A stretch of 64,000 nucleotides of DNA, from positions 62,001 to 126,000 of the forward strand of contig NZ_JAOQJF010000007.1 in NCBI RefSeq assembly GCF_025567195.1. The letters run 5' to 3'. The notes below the pieces were generated by a model, which did not search any database, had not been told where the DNA came from, and saw nothing but the letters and a program-made list of their open reading frames with translations. The stretch comes from Alitiscatomonas aceti (GTDB lineage: Bacteria > Bacillota > Clostridia > Lachnospirales > Lachnospiraceae). A program made the position numbers and the translations under genes. The first letter of the stretch is position 1; every line of letters starts with the position of its first letter. Below, piece by piece: positions 16,031-24,957 of the stretch.

Positions 16031-16831
16031 TTACGCTGCGGCTTTGGCCGCCAGGAACAGAAGGAAATATCCGGCATAAACCAGATATGTGATCCTGTCT
16101 CTCTTCTCATAACGGAGAGGCTTCATCTTTGTGCGCCCCTCGCCGCCGCGGTAGCACCGGGCTTCCATGGCCATAGCCAGATCTGTGGCCCTCCGGAACG
16201 CGGAGATGAACAGCGGCACCAGGAGAGGCACCATGGCCTTGGCCCTCTGGATCAGGTTCCCGCTTTCAAAATCAGCCCCTCTGGCCATCTGGGCCTTCAT
16301 GATCTTATCGGTCTCCTCAATGAGGATCGGAATGAACCGCAGGGCAATGGACATCATCATGGACACTTCATGGACCGGAACTCCGATCTTTCCCATAAAG
16401 CCCAGGCTTTTTTCCAGACCGTCGGTCAGCTGGTTGGGCGTGGTCGTAAGGGTCAGGATCGTGGAGCCCAGCACCAGGAAGATCAGACGCACCGCCATAA
16501 AGGCCGCAAATTCCAGGCCTTCCCAGGTCATCTGAAGAAAGCCAATCTTAAAGATCGGTGTTCCCGGTGTCAGGAACAGGTTGAAGCTGACGCTGATGAG
16601 CAGCAGGATCACAATGGATTTCAGCCCGCGCACCATAAATTTTACCGGCACCCTGGACAGGCGGATGGCGGCTGCCAAAAACAGGGCGGCCAGGCCGTAG
16701 GCCCATACAGAATCCGCAATGAACAGCGTCACGATATATACCAGGGTCCCAAACAGCTTTGTCCTGGGATCCATCCGGTGGAGCACCGAGTCCACCGGGT
16801 AATACTGGCCCAGCGTAATATCTCTTAACAT
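16031..16831 (-). CDS. ecfT: Energy-coupling factor transporter transmembrane protein EcfT
   Basis: 266-aa EcfT, the membrane scaffold that couples the two ATPases to exchangeable substrate-binding S components for vitamin and cofactor uptake. It has hydrophobic segments at about residues 28-60, 70-88, 105-125 and 245-262 and the two family coupling motifs with Ala-Arg-Gly (QMARGADF) and Ala-Met-Glu-Ala-Arg-Cys-Tyr. It overlaps ecfA2 by 7 nt. No S component is encoded in the window, as expected for a group II ECF system. Confidence 0.95.
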   Translation of the reverse strand: MLRDITLGQYYPVDSVLHRMDPRTKLFGTLVYIVTLFIADSVWAYGLAALFLAAAIRLSRVPVKFMVRGLKSIVILLLISVSFNLFLTPGTPIFKIGFLQMTWEGLEFAAFMAVRLIFLVLGSTILTLTTTPNQLTDGLEKSLGFMGKIGVPVHEVSMMMSIALRFIPILIEETDKIMKAQMARGADFESGNLIQRAKAMVPLLVPLFISAFRRATDLAMAMEARCYRGGEGRTKMKPLRYEKRDRITYLVYAGYFLLFLAAKAAA

Positions 16832-17712
16832 GTCTTATCCTCCCCGCAGCAGCCGGTCCCTTTGGCCTTTTTCCACAGAGCCAGGATCGCATCCCGCGCT
16901 TCCTCCACCGTGGTGATATCCTCATCCACCGGGATTCCCCGCTCCCGCAGGGCATGGACCACATAGGTGATCTGGGGAGCCGCCAGGCCCATGGCCTCCA
17001 GCTCCTTATAGTGGCGGAACACCTCCCTGGGCGTCCCATCGAAAACCTTTTCCCCATGGTTCATGACCACCAGACGGGATACGTACCGGGCCACGTCCTC
17101 CATACTGTGGGACACCAGGATCACCGTCATGCCCTGTTCGGCATGGAGCCTTGCCACCAGGCCCAGGATATCGTCCCGTCCTTTGGGATCCAGGCCTGCT
17201 GTGGGTTCGTCCAGGATCAGTACCTCCGGCTTCATGGCCAGGACTCCCGCAATGGCCACCCGACGCTTCTGGCCTCCGGAAAGCTCAAAGGGGGACTGCT
17301 TATAAAAGCTCTCGTCCAGGCCGGTTAAGGCCAGAGCCTCCCTTGCCCGGGCTTCTGCCTCCTCCTGGGACAATCCCTGGTTCTTCGGTCCAAAGCATAC
17401 GTCGGTAAGCACATCCACCTCGAAAAGCTGGTGCTCCGGATACTGGAACACCAGGCCCACATGGCTCCGCAGCTCCTTCATGGAAAAGCCTTCTCTGTAA
17501 ATACTCTCTCCATTATAGAGGATATCGCCGCTGCTGGCCTTTAAAAGCCCGTTTAAATGCTGGGTCAGCGTGGATTTTCCAGAGCCTGTATGGCCGATCA
17601 GGCCGATAAACTCCCCGTCTCTGATGGTCAGATCCACGTTTTTCAGCGCGTACTGTTCAAATATGGTATCCTGTCCATAGATATGGCACAGGTTTTTTAC
17701 TTCGATTGCCAT
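16825..17712 (-). CDS. ecfA2: Energy-coupling factor ATPase EcfA2
   Basis: 295-aa ABC ATPase with Walker A GHTGSGKST, a Q-loop in VFQYPEHQLFE, signature LSGGQKRR, Walker B LILDEPTAGLD and H-loop SHSMED, all intact. VFQYPEHQLF is typical of EcfA2. The C-terminus is Cys-rich (GTGCCGEDKTC). It pairs with EcfA1 to power EcfT. It starts directly after ecfA1, with no gap. Confidence 0.95.
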   Translation of the reverse strand: MAIEVKNLCHIYGQDTIFEQYALKNVDLTIRDGEFIGLIGHTGSGKSTLTQHLNGLLKASSGDILYNGESIYREGFSMKELRSHVGLVFQYPEHQLFEVDVLTDVCFGPKNQGLSQEEAEARAREALALTGLDESFYKQSPFELSGGQKRRVAIAGVLAMKPEVLILDEPTAGLDPKGRDDILGLVARLHAEQGMTVILVSHSMEDVARYVSRLVVMNHGEKVFDGTPREVFRHYKELEAMGLAAPQITYVVHALRERGIPVDEDITTVEEARDAILALWKKAKGTGCCGEDKTC

Positions 17713-18579
17713 TTAAGCCTCTTTTCTTTTTAACAGCGGCTCCAGGGCCGCCACCAGCTCGTCAATGGTCAGGATCCCGCAGGGGATCTCCATGCCGGCA
17801 GCCTTCAGTTCATCGGCCAGCTCCGTCACCTGGGGCACGTCCAGGCTGTATCGTTTCAGTTCCTTCACCCGGGAAAACACCTCCCTGGGCGTTCCGTCCA
17901 TGACCACATGGCCTGCATCCATGACCACCACCCGGTCCGCGTCGATGACCTCCTCCATATAGTGGGTGATCAGAAGGACCGTGATCCCTTCCTGTTTGTT
18001 GAGCTCATGGACCGTTTTTATGACTTCCTTGCGGCCGTTGGGGTCCAGCATGGCCGTGGGCTCGTCCAGGACGATGCACTGGGGCTTCATGGCCATGACG
18101 CCTGCAATGGCCACTCTTTGCTTCTGGCCGCCGGAAAGCTTATTGGGCGACTGGAGACGGTACGCCGTCATTCCCACAGCTTCCAGGCTCCGGTCCACCC
18201 GCTTCCAGATCTCGTCTGTGGGCACGCCCATATTTTCCGGTCCAAAGCCCACGTCCTCTTCCACCACATTGCCGATGATCTGGTTATCCGGGTTCTGGAA
18301 TACCATGCCGGCGGTCTTCCTCACGTCCCAGAGATGCTCCTCGTCGCTGGTCTTCATGTCGGAAATATAGACCGTTCCATCCGAAGGAAGGAGGATCCCG
18401 TTCATCAGCTTGGCAAAGGTGGATTTTCCAGAGCCATTATGGCCCAGAATGGCCACAAAGCTCCCCTCCTCGATATCCAGGTTCACCCCCCGGAGGGCAT
18501 GGCTCACCTCGTCCTTATCTGTCTCTTCATCGTGTCTGATATAGTCAAATATCAGATTTACTGCTCGTATGATTCCCAT
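17713..18579 (-). CDS. ecfA1: Energy-coupling factor ATPase EcfA1
   Basis: 288-aa ABC ATPase with Walker A GHNGSGKST, VFQNPDNQIIGNVVEEDVGFG (split Q-loop motif typical of EcfA1), LSGGQKQR and VLDEPTAMLD. The start at 18579 (MGIIRAVNLIFDY) is chosen because the longer in-frame extension runs through the promoter at 18667-18695 and lacks a ribosome binding site. It is the first gene of ecfA1-ecfA2-ecfT-truA. Confidence 0.95.
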   Translation of the reverse strand: MGIIRAVNLIFDYIRHDEETDKDEVSHALRGVNLDIEEGSFVAILGHNGSGKSTFAKLMNGILLPSDGTVYISDMKTSDEEHLWDVRKTAGMVFQNPDNQIIGNVVEEDVGFGPENMGVPTDEIWKRVDRSLEAVGMTAYRLQSPNKLSGGQKQRVAIAGVMAMKPQCIVLDEPTAMLDPNGRKEVIKTVHELNKQEGITVLLITHYMEEVIDADRVVVMDAGHVVMDGTPREVFSRVKELKRYSLDVPQVTELADELKAAGMEIPCGILTIDELVAALEPLLKRKEA

Positions 18580-18666
18580 AGCTGGCCTTTCTTTCCAGGC
18601 AGGTCCGGCCGGAACGCCGCAGGCTGCCTGTCTGATCCGTTTTCCAGATTGTTTACTCGTTCCTAA

Positions 18667-18695
18667 AGTGTAGTTGATAATTTCCGGTTCGTCAA
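18667..18695 (-). promoter_or_regulatory. Promoter of the ecfA1 operon
   Basis: TTGACG (18690-18695), 17-nt spacer, TACACT (18667-18672) on the minus strand, 88 nt before the ecfA1 ATG. It shows that ecfA1-ecfA2-ecfT-truA is transcribed separately from rplQ, unlike in genomes where the genes are contiguous. Confidence 0.75.
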
Positions 18696-18773
18696 GAGAT
18701 TTTACAAAACAAATCGCAACAGTGGGCCGCACAGCTTCCGCCATACCGCCCACGATCTATTTTTCATATTTCC

Positions 18774-19826
18774 TTATTCCACCCAGAGGCCGCTGGGATC
18801 CAGCCTGCAGCCGTCTATTACCGTATCTGCCGCCATGGACCCGTCACTGTTTAAGTAGTACCACTGGCCTGGAGAATCCATGATCCAGCCCACGGCCATG
18901 GAGCCGTCCGGATTCAGATAATACCAGACGCCGTCCACCTTCTGCCACCCGGTGAGCATCACGCCCTCCGGATCCATCCGGTACCAGATCCCGTCTATCT
19001 GTCTCCAGCCGGTAGCCGCAGTTCCATTCTCATCGAAGTAGTACCACTGGTTCATGATCTTATACCACTGGTCCTTTACTACCTCACCGTCCGCGCCTTC
19101 ATATTTCTTCCCATCCGTATAGGTTCTCCAACGGCCCTCCGTATCTCCCATATCGTCCAGAAGCTTTCCTGATGATGTAAGATATTCGCTGGACTTCATA
19201 TATTTCCTATCGGAATCGTCTTTAGCCATGGAACGGATTTCATAGTAATAGCTGCCCTCTTTTGTCATATATTCCGAAAGATCCTTTGACGTTCCTGTGG
19301 CAGTGATGTTCCGAACCAGATATCCGTCCCGGTAGAGACGGATCCCATAAGCCGTGGCATGATCTGCTTTCTTCCAGACTGCCTTCTGGGGATTTTCCGC
19401 ACTCCATCCGGCCTCCTCCGGGGAGTCCAGCTGGACCACCGGGTAATAGCTTGCCTTTATAATGGCCGTATCCCCGTCTCCCTTTGCAGAGGTCAGCCTG
19501 GCTCCGGAGATCTTGCAGGACTCCGCTCCATAGCTGGAGAGGAACTCCCGGCCACCGTCACTGGAGACCTCAATGACAGCCGTTACCTTCTTTCCAGGCT
19601 TCCACTGATCCGTATCCTTTTCCCAGGTAACGGAATCGATGGAGATCCCGGCGCTCACACAGGTGATCTCCGGCTCCACGATCACTCCCAGCTCATACTG
19701 ATCCTCAAACCTCAGGTTCAGAGAGCGGACCGTTCCAGCCGCCAGCACCGGTACTGCCGCACAAAAGCAGAATACGCCGGCCAGCATAATGCTGGCCAGC
19801 CCTTTTATCCTAAATCCTTTTACCAT
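18774..19826 (-). CDS. Secreted protein with choline-binding-like wall repeats (1)
   Basis: 350 aa with a signal peptide (about residues 1-30, ending VPVLAAG), a beta-rich region (30-230) and about five C-terminal wall-binding repeats of the form W-x-x-x-D/N-G-x-x-x-x-G-W with aromatic WYY cores (residues 235-345). The repeats should anchor it non-covalently to the envelope. No catalytic domain is seen. It is a diverged paralogue of the protein encoded just upstream and lies in the same operon (18-nt gap). Confidence 0.85.
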   Translation of the reverse strand: MVKGFRIKGLASIMLAGVFCFCAAVPVLAAGTVRSLNLRFEDQYELGVIVEPEITCVSAGISIDSVTWEKDTDQWKPGKKVTAVIEVSSDGGREFLSSYGAESCKISGARLTSAKGDGDTAIIKASYYPVVQLDSPEEAGWSAENPQKAVWKKADHATAYGIRLYRDGYLVRNITATGTSKDLSEYMTKEGSYYYEIRSMAKDDSDRKYMKSSEYLTSSGKLLDDMGDTEGRWRTYTDGKKYEGADGEVVKDQWYKIMNQWYYFDENGTAATGWRQIDGIWYRMDPEGVMLTGWQKVDGVWYYLNPDGSMAVGWIMDSPGQWYYLNSDGSMAADTVIDGCRLDPSGLWVE

Positions 19827-19844
19827 TAGTTGAAACCTCCTATT

Positions 19845-21110
19845 TTACGGCCGTTTCCACACGCCGTTCATATCCACATAAAAGCCGTCGATGACCTCGT
19901 TGACCGCCTTATGGCCGTCGGGATAGAAGTAATAGATCTGGTCGTCGATGGTCTGCCAACCGGTCACCATGGCTCCGCTTCCATTCAGATAGTACGCCTT
20001 ATCGCCAAGCTGGATCCAGCCCACAGCCATGGCCCCGTCATCCTTCAGGAAGTACCAGACATTTTTATCCAGAAGCCAGCCGGTCCTCATGGCTCCGCTG
20101 GTATCCATATAATAGTAGATCCCGCTCCGGAGCTGCCAGCCGGTCAGCATATCGCCGTTGCCGTCAAACAGATACCAGACGCCGCTGATCTTTCCCCAGC
20201 TGTCACGGATGTAGGTCCCGTCGGGATACCGGAAACGCCACCGGCCATTTCTTTCGATCCAGCCCACCTGGTTTCCAACATTGTCCCAGCCGTCCCGGTC
20301 GTACCAGTCTTCCCAGTCGTTTTTATCATCCTTATCCTGGCCGGAGCCATCGGATACCTCATCCTCATCCACATAGAGCTCGTCAGAGGTCACCCAGTCG
20401 CTTTTTTTCGCATATTTGGAAACCGAATCGTCTGCCGGCACGGCCCGTACACGGAAGGTATACGTTCCCTCAGAGGTCATATAGGGATAAAAATTGTAGG
20501 AGGATGTGTGCAGGTCCGTCACCTTTTTCACGTTCTTGGAGCCCCGGTACAGATATACGTCGTAGGCCGCTCCCTCTACCTTCTCCCAGTCTGCATAACC
20601 GAATTTAGAGCTGGTGTATTTTCCGCTGCTCCAGTATACCTCTTCCGGCTCATCCAGGCTGCCTTCAGCAGGATCCGTCTTTACCGTCACCAGGAGCTTG
20701 CCGCTCCCCTGCCGTTTGGCACTGACAAAGTCTCCGTCCCTTACGGTCACCTTGGAGGAAGAATAGCTGGAGCTGAACCGGTAGTCGTTGAGCGTTTCCA
20801 GAGTGATCTTAATGGTGTAGGTACCGCCCAGCTCTGCCTCGTCTATCTTTGAGCCCCATTCTGCTGAAACGATCTCATATCTTTCGTTGCTTGGGATTTT
20901 TACCTCATAGCCCGTATCACCTGTATATCCATAATGAAGGGCTGGAAGATCCTCTCCGGGAACCGGAGCTACATCCAGGGTAATGCTGATGCTCTTTACA
21001 TAATCCGTAGACGCAAGGGCCGTCTGGGCTCCCAGGGCTGTCATAAGAACTGCGGCAAAGAGCACTCCCATCCATTTTCTGATCCTCATATTTTTTAATG
21101 TCTGCTTCAT
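19845..21110 (-). CDS. Secreted protein with choline-binding-like wall repeats (2)
   Basis: 421 aa with a basic signal peptide (1-34), a beta-rich N-terminal half including a fibronectin-like stretch (about 140-245, WEKVEGAAYDVYLYRG), an acidic Asp-rich linker (250-275) and about six wall-binding repeats (280-415). Layout and motifs match the downstream gene, so the pair is a tandem duplication. It has its own promoter at 21159-21188. A role in adhesion or wall architecture is only inferred. Confidence 0.85.
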   Translation of the reverse strand: MKQTLKNMRIRKWMGVLFAAVLMTALGAQTALASTDYVKSISITLDVAPVPGEDLPALHYGYTGDTGYEVKIPSNERYEIVSAEWGSKIDEAELGGTYTIKITLETLNDYRFSSSYSSSKVTVRDGDFVSAKRQGSGKLLVTVKTDPAEGSLDEPEEVYWSSGKYTSSKFGYADWEKVEGAAYDVYLYRGSKNVKKVTDLHTSSYNFYPYMTSEGTYTFRVRAVPADDSVSKYAKKSDWVTSDELYVDEDEVSDGSGQDKDDKNDWEDWYDRDGWDNVGNQVGWIERNGRWRFRYPDGTYIRDSWGKISGVWYLFDGNGDMLTGWQLRSGIYYYMDTSGAMRTGWLLDKNVWYFLKDDGAMAVGWIQLGDKAYYLNGSGAMVTGWQTIDDQIYYFYPDGHKAVNEVIDGFYVDMNGVWKRP

Positions 21111-21158
21111 GGTCGTCCCCCCTGTTCACTGGTTATCCTTTCCTTATTTTCTACAATC

Positions 21159-21188
21159 ATTATACCTTCCAGGGCCGTACTCCGTCAA
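21159..21188 (-). promoter_or_regulatory. Promoter of the wall-repeat protein pair
   Basis: TTGACG (21183-21188), 18-nt spacer, TATAAT (21159-21164) on the minus strand, about 49 nt before the ATG at 21110. Confidence 0.8.
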
Positions 21189-21236
21189 CTTAAGATATTC
21201 TTTCATTCCTGTGGCAAAAGTGTGAAAAATCGTGGC

Positions 21237-21286
21237 AAAAATAAGGCAGACGGCCTCCGGGAAGCATTTCCCAGTGAACGTCTGCC
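21237..21286 (-). terminator. Terminator of the S10-spc-alpha superoperon
   Basis: On the minus strand GGCAGACG (21279-21286) pairs with CGTCTGCC (21245-21252), with an inner GGGAA/TTCCC stem, followed by TTATTTTT. It starts 26 nt past the rplQ stop. Confidence 0.88.
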
Positions 21287-21311
21287 TTTGATGGTACGAT
21301 ATGAACTATGA

Positions 21312-21848
21312 TTAAACTAACTCAAGAAGAACTGCCATAGCGCCGTCGCCCTTACGCTGGCCGATCTTTACGATACGGGTATATCCACCGTTGCGGGAAA
21401 CGTACTTGGGAGCGATCTCGTCGAATAACTTAGCCGGAAGATCAACCTTCTTTGTGTTTCTCTTTCTGCCTGCTGCAGCAGTCGGAACGTTTGTTACACC
21501 GTACAGAGTCTTTAACATCTGTCTTCTTGCGTGAAGTCTGGACGGCATATCCTTCTTGATCTCCTTCTCAACTTCGTCGTAAACGGTTACTTTCTTTCCG
21601 TCAACAACCTCTTTGACTCTCTTGCCGTCTTTGTCCTTGCGGGCAACCTTGGCTGTAACCTTTACAGTCTCGAAGTTATCTTTTTCCTTCACTGCCAGAG
21701 CGATGATGCCCTCAGCAATCTTCTTTACTTCTTTGGCTCTTGCCTCAGTGGTAACGATCTTTCCATGATATAAAAGATTTGTTACCTGGCTTCTTAACAT
21801 AGCCTTTCTCTGATCAGAAGTTCTTCCAAGTTTTCTGTAACCTGCCAT
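21312..21848 (-). CDS. rplQ: 50S ribosomal protein L17
   Basis: 178-aa L17. The standard start MAGYRKLGRTSDQRKAMLRS is at 21848 with GGAGG before it; a longer frame lacks support. It exceeds the roughly 120-aa bacterial norm because a Lys-rich segment of about 55 residues sits in the middle (residues 60-110), as in other Lachnospiraceae. It is the last gene of the superoperon. Confidence 0.97.
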   Translation of the reverse strand: MAGYRKLGRTSDQRKAMLRSQVTNLLYHGKIVTTEARAKEVKKIAEGIIALAVKEKDNFETVKVTAKVARKDKDGKRVKEVVDGKKVTVYDEVEKEIKKDMPSRLHARRQMLKTLYGVTNVPTAAAGRKRNTKKVDLPAKLFDEIAPKYVSRNGGYTRIVKIGQRKGDGAMAVLLELV

Positions 21849-21983
21849 GATTTTAATCCTCCATTTGTGGGACAGCCATCCACGCATCTTCTGGTCTTAC
21901 TGGACAGCCGCCGTATTTCCATAAATTGTCCTGCGCCGGGACGCGCATCTTTGGTCTTACCGCCCCAGTGCTGTTTCTAAGAA
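21849..21983 (-). other. rplQ leader with an imperfect direct repeat
   Basis: The rpoA-rplQ spacer holds GTAAGACCAGAAGATGCG (plus-strand 21883-21900) and GTAAGACCAAAGATGCG (21944-21960), 61 nt apart, each next to a GGCNGTCC- or GCGTCCCGG-like pairing block. It may fold into two similar stem-loops. Confidence 0.5.
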
Positions 21984-22946
21984 TTACTGCTCGTCGCTGG
22001 AATTGAGCTGTAAGCCCAGCTCCTTTAACTTTGCCAGTACCTCTTCCAGGGACTTTCTTCCAAGGTTTCTCACCTTCATCATGTCCTCGGAGGTACGGCT
22101 GCAGAGCTCTTCAACTGTGTTGATGCCTGCTCTCTTGAGACAGTTATAGGAACGAACGGAAAGCTCCAGCTCGTCAATGTTCATCTCAAGAACTTTTTCT
22201 TTTTCATTATTCTCTTTCTCCACCATAACCTCTGCGGTCTTGGCATTTTCAGAAAGATCGATAAAGAGATTCAGATGCTCGCTTAAGACCTTCGCTGCAA
22301 GGCTCACGGCCTCATCCGGATCAAGCGTGCCGTTGGTGTAGATCTCCAGTGTCAGCTTGTCATAGTCTGTCATCTGACCCACACGGGTATTTTCAACAGC
22401 CATGTTGACACGCTCAACTGGTGTATAGATGGAATCCACGGCGATCACGCCGATGGGAAGGTCGTCGCTCTTGTTCTTATCAGCACTTACATAGCCGCGG
22501 CCGTTGGTGATGGTAAGCTCCATATAGAACTTACTGTCGGCTCCGCCGCTTAAGGTGGCGATGACCTGCTCCGGGTTTAAGATCTCGATGTCAGCGTCCG
22601 TCTGGATATCGGCGGCTGTGATGACACCCTCGCCCTCAAACTCGATGTAGGCGGTCTTCGGCTCGTTTGTATCGCTGTTATTCTTGATCGCTAAGCTCTT
22701 AACGTTCATGATGATCTCAGTCACATCTTCCTTGACACCGGAAATGGAACTGAACTCATGCAGAACTCCGTCGATTTTCACCTGGCTGACAGCAGAACCC
22801 GGTAAAGAAGAAAGCATGATTCTTCTCAGGGAGTTACCCAGAGTTGTACCGTAGCCCCTCTCCATCGGCTCTACGACAAACTTCCCGTATTTCTTATCTT
22901 CAGAAATTTCAGCAATCTCAATGTTTGGTTTCTCAAAATCGAACAC
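21984..22946 (-). CDS. rpoA: DNA-directed RNA polymerase subunit alpha
   Basis: 320-aa alpha subunit. The N-terminal assembly domain (1-230) has VEPMERGYGTTLGNSLRRIM. The C-terminal domain (255-312) has the helix-hairpin-helix ELSVRSYNCLKRAGINTVEEL and RNLGRKSLEEV that bind UP elements and activators. The start is GTG at 22946 with AAAAGGAGG upstream. An attenuator-like hairpin lies in the 159-nt leader. Confidence 0.98.
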   Translation of the reverse strand: MFDFEKPNIEIAEISEDKKYGKFVVEPMERGYGTTLGNSLRRIMLSSLPGSAVSQVKIDGVLHEFSSISGVKEDVTEIIMNVKSLAIKNNSDTNEPKTAYIEFEGEGVITAADIQTDADIEILNPEQVIATLSGGADSKFYMELTITNGRGYVSADKNKSDDLPIGVIAVDSIYTPVERVNMAVENTRVGQMTDYDKLTLEIYTNGTLDPDEAVSLAAKVLSEHLNLFIDLSENAKTAEVMVEKENNEKEKVLEMNIDELELSVRSYNCLKRAGINTVEELCSRTSEDMMKVRNLGRKSLEEVLAKLKELGLQLNSSDEQ

Positions 22947-22979
22947 AAAAAGCCCCTCCTTTTGGGTATGCTTTGGCTC

Positions 22980-23005
22980 AAAAAAGGCCCGGAGGACCTT
23001 TTTTT
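22980..23005 (-). terminator. Attenuator-like hairpin before rpoA
   Basis: On the minus strand AAAAAAAGGUCC-UCC-GGGCCUUUUUU: a short stem with a full U tract, 34 nt before the rpoA GTG. Inside an operon it would cut, but not abolish, transcription of rpoA and rplQ. A second GC hairpin (around 23028-23043) precedes it. Confidence 0.6.
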
Positions 23006-23105
23006 ACATGCTGGGCAACAAAATGCCGCGAAGCGGCGGCCCACAGAAACCAGGCCCGTATAAAACAGGCCGGGCCCCGGCAGCTGCCGCTTCGGTGAAT
23101 CATTT

Positions 23106-23699
23106 TTATTTGGAGTATAACTCTACGATGAGCATCTCATCAACCGGAACGTCGATCTCTTCTCTTGTGGGCAGAGCTTTCACTGTACCCTTTAAGTTCT
23201 CCTGGTCAACCTCTAACCAGGCCGGGATCAGACGGCCAGCAGTCACGTCAAGGATCATCTTGTATCTTGTGTCGCCTTTGTGCTTCTCTTTGATTTCGAT
23301 CACATCACCGGCTTTTACAAGATAAGACGGGATGTTTACGCACTTGCCGTTTACAAGAACGTGCTTGTGGTCAACGATCTGTCTTGTCTCTTTTCTTGTT
23401 CTGCCGAAGCCCATACGGAACAGAACGTTGTCAAGTCTGCTCTCTAACAGGATCATCAGGTTTTCACCAGTCTGTCCGTTTAAGCGCTCAGCTTTCTTGT
23501 AGTAGTTGCGGAAAGGCTTCTCAAGCACACCGTAAATGAATTTTGCTTTCTGCTTTTCTCTTAACTGAAGGCCGTACTCACTTACTTTCTTGTTGCCTTT
23601 TTTGGATTCTCTGTTGGATTTTTTATCTATTCCTAAATAAATGGGATCAAGACCAAGGGATCTGCATCTTTTAAGAACAGGAACTCTATCAACTGCCAT
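23106..23699 (-). CDS. rpsD: 30S ribosomal protein S4
   Basis: 197-aa S4, a primary 16S binder and, in many bacteria, the autoregulator of its operon. The start MAVDRVPVLKRCRSLGLDP and the S4 RNA-binding domain (about 88-150, LDNVLFRMGFGRTRKETRQIV) are intact. It lacks the N-terminal zinc cysteine set. It is 16 nt downstream of rpsK. Confidence 0.97.
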   Translation of the reverse strand: MAVDRVPVLKRCRSLGLDPIYLGIDKKSNRESKKGNKKVSEYGLQLREKQKAKFIYGVLEKPFRNYYKKAERLNGQTGENLMILLESRLDNVLFRMGFGRTRKETRQIVDHKHVLVNGKCVNIPSYLVKAGDVIEIKEKHKGDTRYKMILDVTAGRLIPAWLEVDQENLKGTVKALPTREEIDVPVDEMLIVELYSK

Positions 23700-23714
23700 T
23701 GTTTTTCCTCCTAA

Positions 23715-24116
23715 TTAGACTCTTCTACGTTTGGGCGGGCGGCATCCGTTGTGCGGAACCGGTGTTACGTCCTTAATGCTTGTTACTTCCAGGCCACATG
23801 CCTGAAGGGCACGGATCGCAGCCTCACGGCCAGAGCCAGGTCCTTTTACCATAACGTCAACGGACTTTAAACCATGTACAAGAGCTGCCTTAGTTGCAGT
23901 TTCTGCAGCCATCTGTGCTGCATATGGAGTAGATTTCCTTGAACCTCTAAATCCCAGACCGCCTGCACTTGCCCAAGATAAAGCATTTCCCTGTGCATCT
24001 GTTAATGTCACGATTGTGTTGTTAAAAGATGACTGGATGTGCGCCTGTCCGCGTTCAACGTTTTTCTTAATACGCTTTTTTGTCACTTTCTTTGCAGTGG
24101 ACACTTTTTTAGCCAT
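23715..24116 (-). CDS. rpsK: 30S ribosomal protein S11
   Basis: 133-aa S11 of the platform, with a basic N-terminus, AHIQSSFNNTIVTLTDAQGN and the C-terminal PHNGCRPPKRRRV. It lies 91 nt after rpsM. Confidence 0.97.
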   Translation of the reverse strand: MAKKVSTAKKVTKKRIKKNVERGQAHIQSSFNNTIVTLTDAQGNALSWASAGGLGFRGSRKSTPYAAQMAAETATKAALVHGLKSVDVMVKGPGSGREAAIRALQACGLEVTSIKDVTPVPHNGCRPPKRRRV

Positions 24117-24207
24117 TTTAAACTAACCTACTTTCTCGAATATTGAACCCTGTTTCCTGTCTTTAAAACATGCAACGTGATTCATTTTCACCTACTGGTT
24201 ACAAAAC

Positions 24208-24576
24208 TTATTTCTTCTTGTTTGCTACTGTCTTTCTCGGACCCTTACAGGTTCTTGCGTTTGTCTTGGTCTTCTGACCACGGCACGGAAGGCTCTTTCT
24301 ATGACGGATTCCGCGGTAGCAGCCGATCTCCTGCAGTCTCTTGATGTTTAAAGCTGTCTCACGACGTAAGTCACCCTCAACCACCTGGGTCTCTGCGATC
24401 ACTGCTGCGATGTTCTTCACTTCGTCATCGGTTAAATCCTTGACACGGGTGTCCGGATTCACACCAGCCTCAGCAAGAATACGGTTTGCACTTGTTCTAC
24501 CGATACCGTAGATATAAGTTAAGCCGATTTCGACACGTTTTTCTCTTGGTAAATCAACACCTGAAATACGAGCCAT
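24208..24576 (-). CDS. rpsM: 30S ribosomal protein S13
   Basis: 122-aa S13 of the head, contacting the P-site tRNA and L5. The start MARISGVDLPREKRVEIGL is at 24576 with GGAGG 8 nt upstream; an upstream in-frame ATG is unsupported. The basic tail (RTCKGPRKTVANKKK) is normal. Confidence 0.97.
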   Translation of the reverse strand: MARISGVDLPREKRVEIGLTYIYGIGRTSANRILAEAGVNPDTRVKDLTDDEVKNIAAVIAETQVVEGDLRRETALNIKRLQEIGCYRGIRHRKSLPCRGQKTKTNARTCKGPRKTVANKKK

Positions 24577-24685
24577 GAGTGTACCTCCATTTAATTTAGT
24601 AGAAATAAAAATTTGCCGGCACGAACAACGCATCCTGGCGCGTCATGCCAAAGCCGCGCGAAAAAATACAGATGATCTGCGGCGA

Positions 24686-24799
24686 TCAACCCTGTCTTTG
24701 TTTGTGTTTAGGATTCTCACAGATTACTCTGATGCTGCCTTTTCTCTTGATAACCTTGCACTTTTCGCAAATCGGTTTTACTGATGATCTTACTTTCAC
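24686..24799 (-). CDS. rpmJ: 50S ribosomal protein L36
   Basis: 37-aa L36 starting at GTG 24799 with AAAGGAG upstream: MKVRSSVKPICEKCKVIKRK and on to KHKQRQG. The zinc ribbon ligands C11, C14, C27 and H32 are all present (zinc-binding form). It is the first gene behind the internal promoter at 24958-24986. Confidence 0.97.
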   Translation of the reverse strand: MKVRSSVKPICEKCKVIKRKGSIRVICENPKHKQRQG

Positions 24800-24957
24800 A
24801 GTAATTCTCCTTTCCTTCGTAGTCCATTTCCTTCCGGCTCCAGATACACACCACATTCCGGAGGCCCTGGGATAACGGCATTACGGGTTGCATACCTGTA
24901 TATAAAGCTCTCTAAAAAAGGGCATAATACAAGCGTTCCAACAAAGTTCGCTTGAGC

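Noticed and set aside
18580..18753. N-terminal extension of EcfA1
   Set aside because: It covers the promoter, and the standard start MGIIRAVNL has a site at the right distance.
21312..21848. The extra length of L17 as a frameshift or fusion
   Set aside because: The frame is continuous and both flanking parts are normal L17; a Lys-rich internal insertion is usual in this clade.
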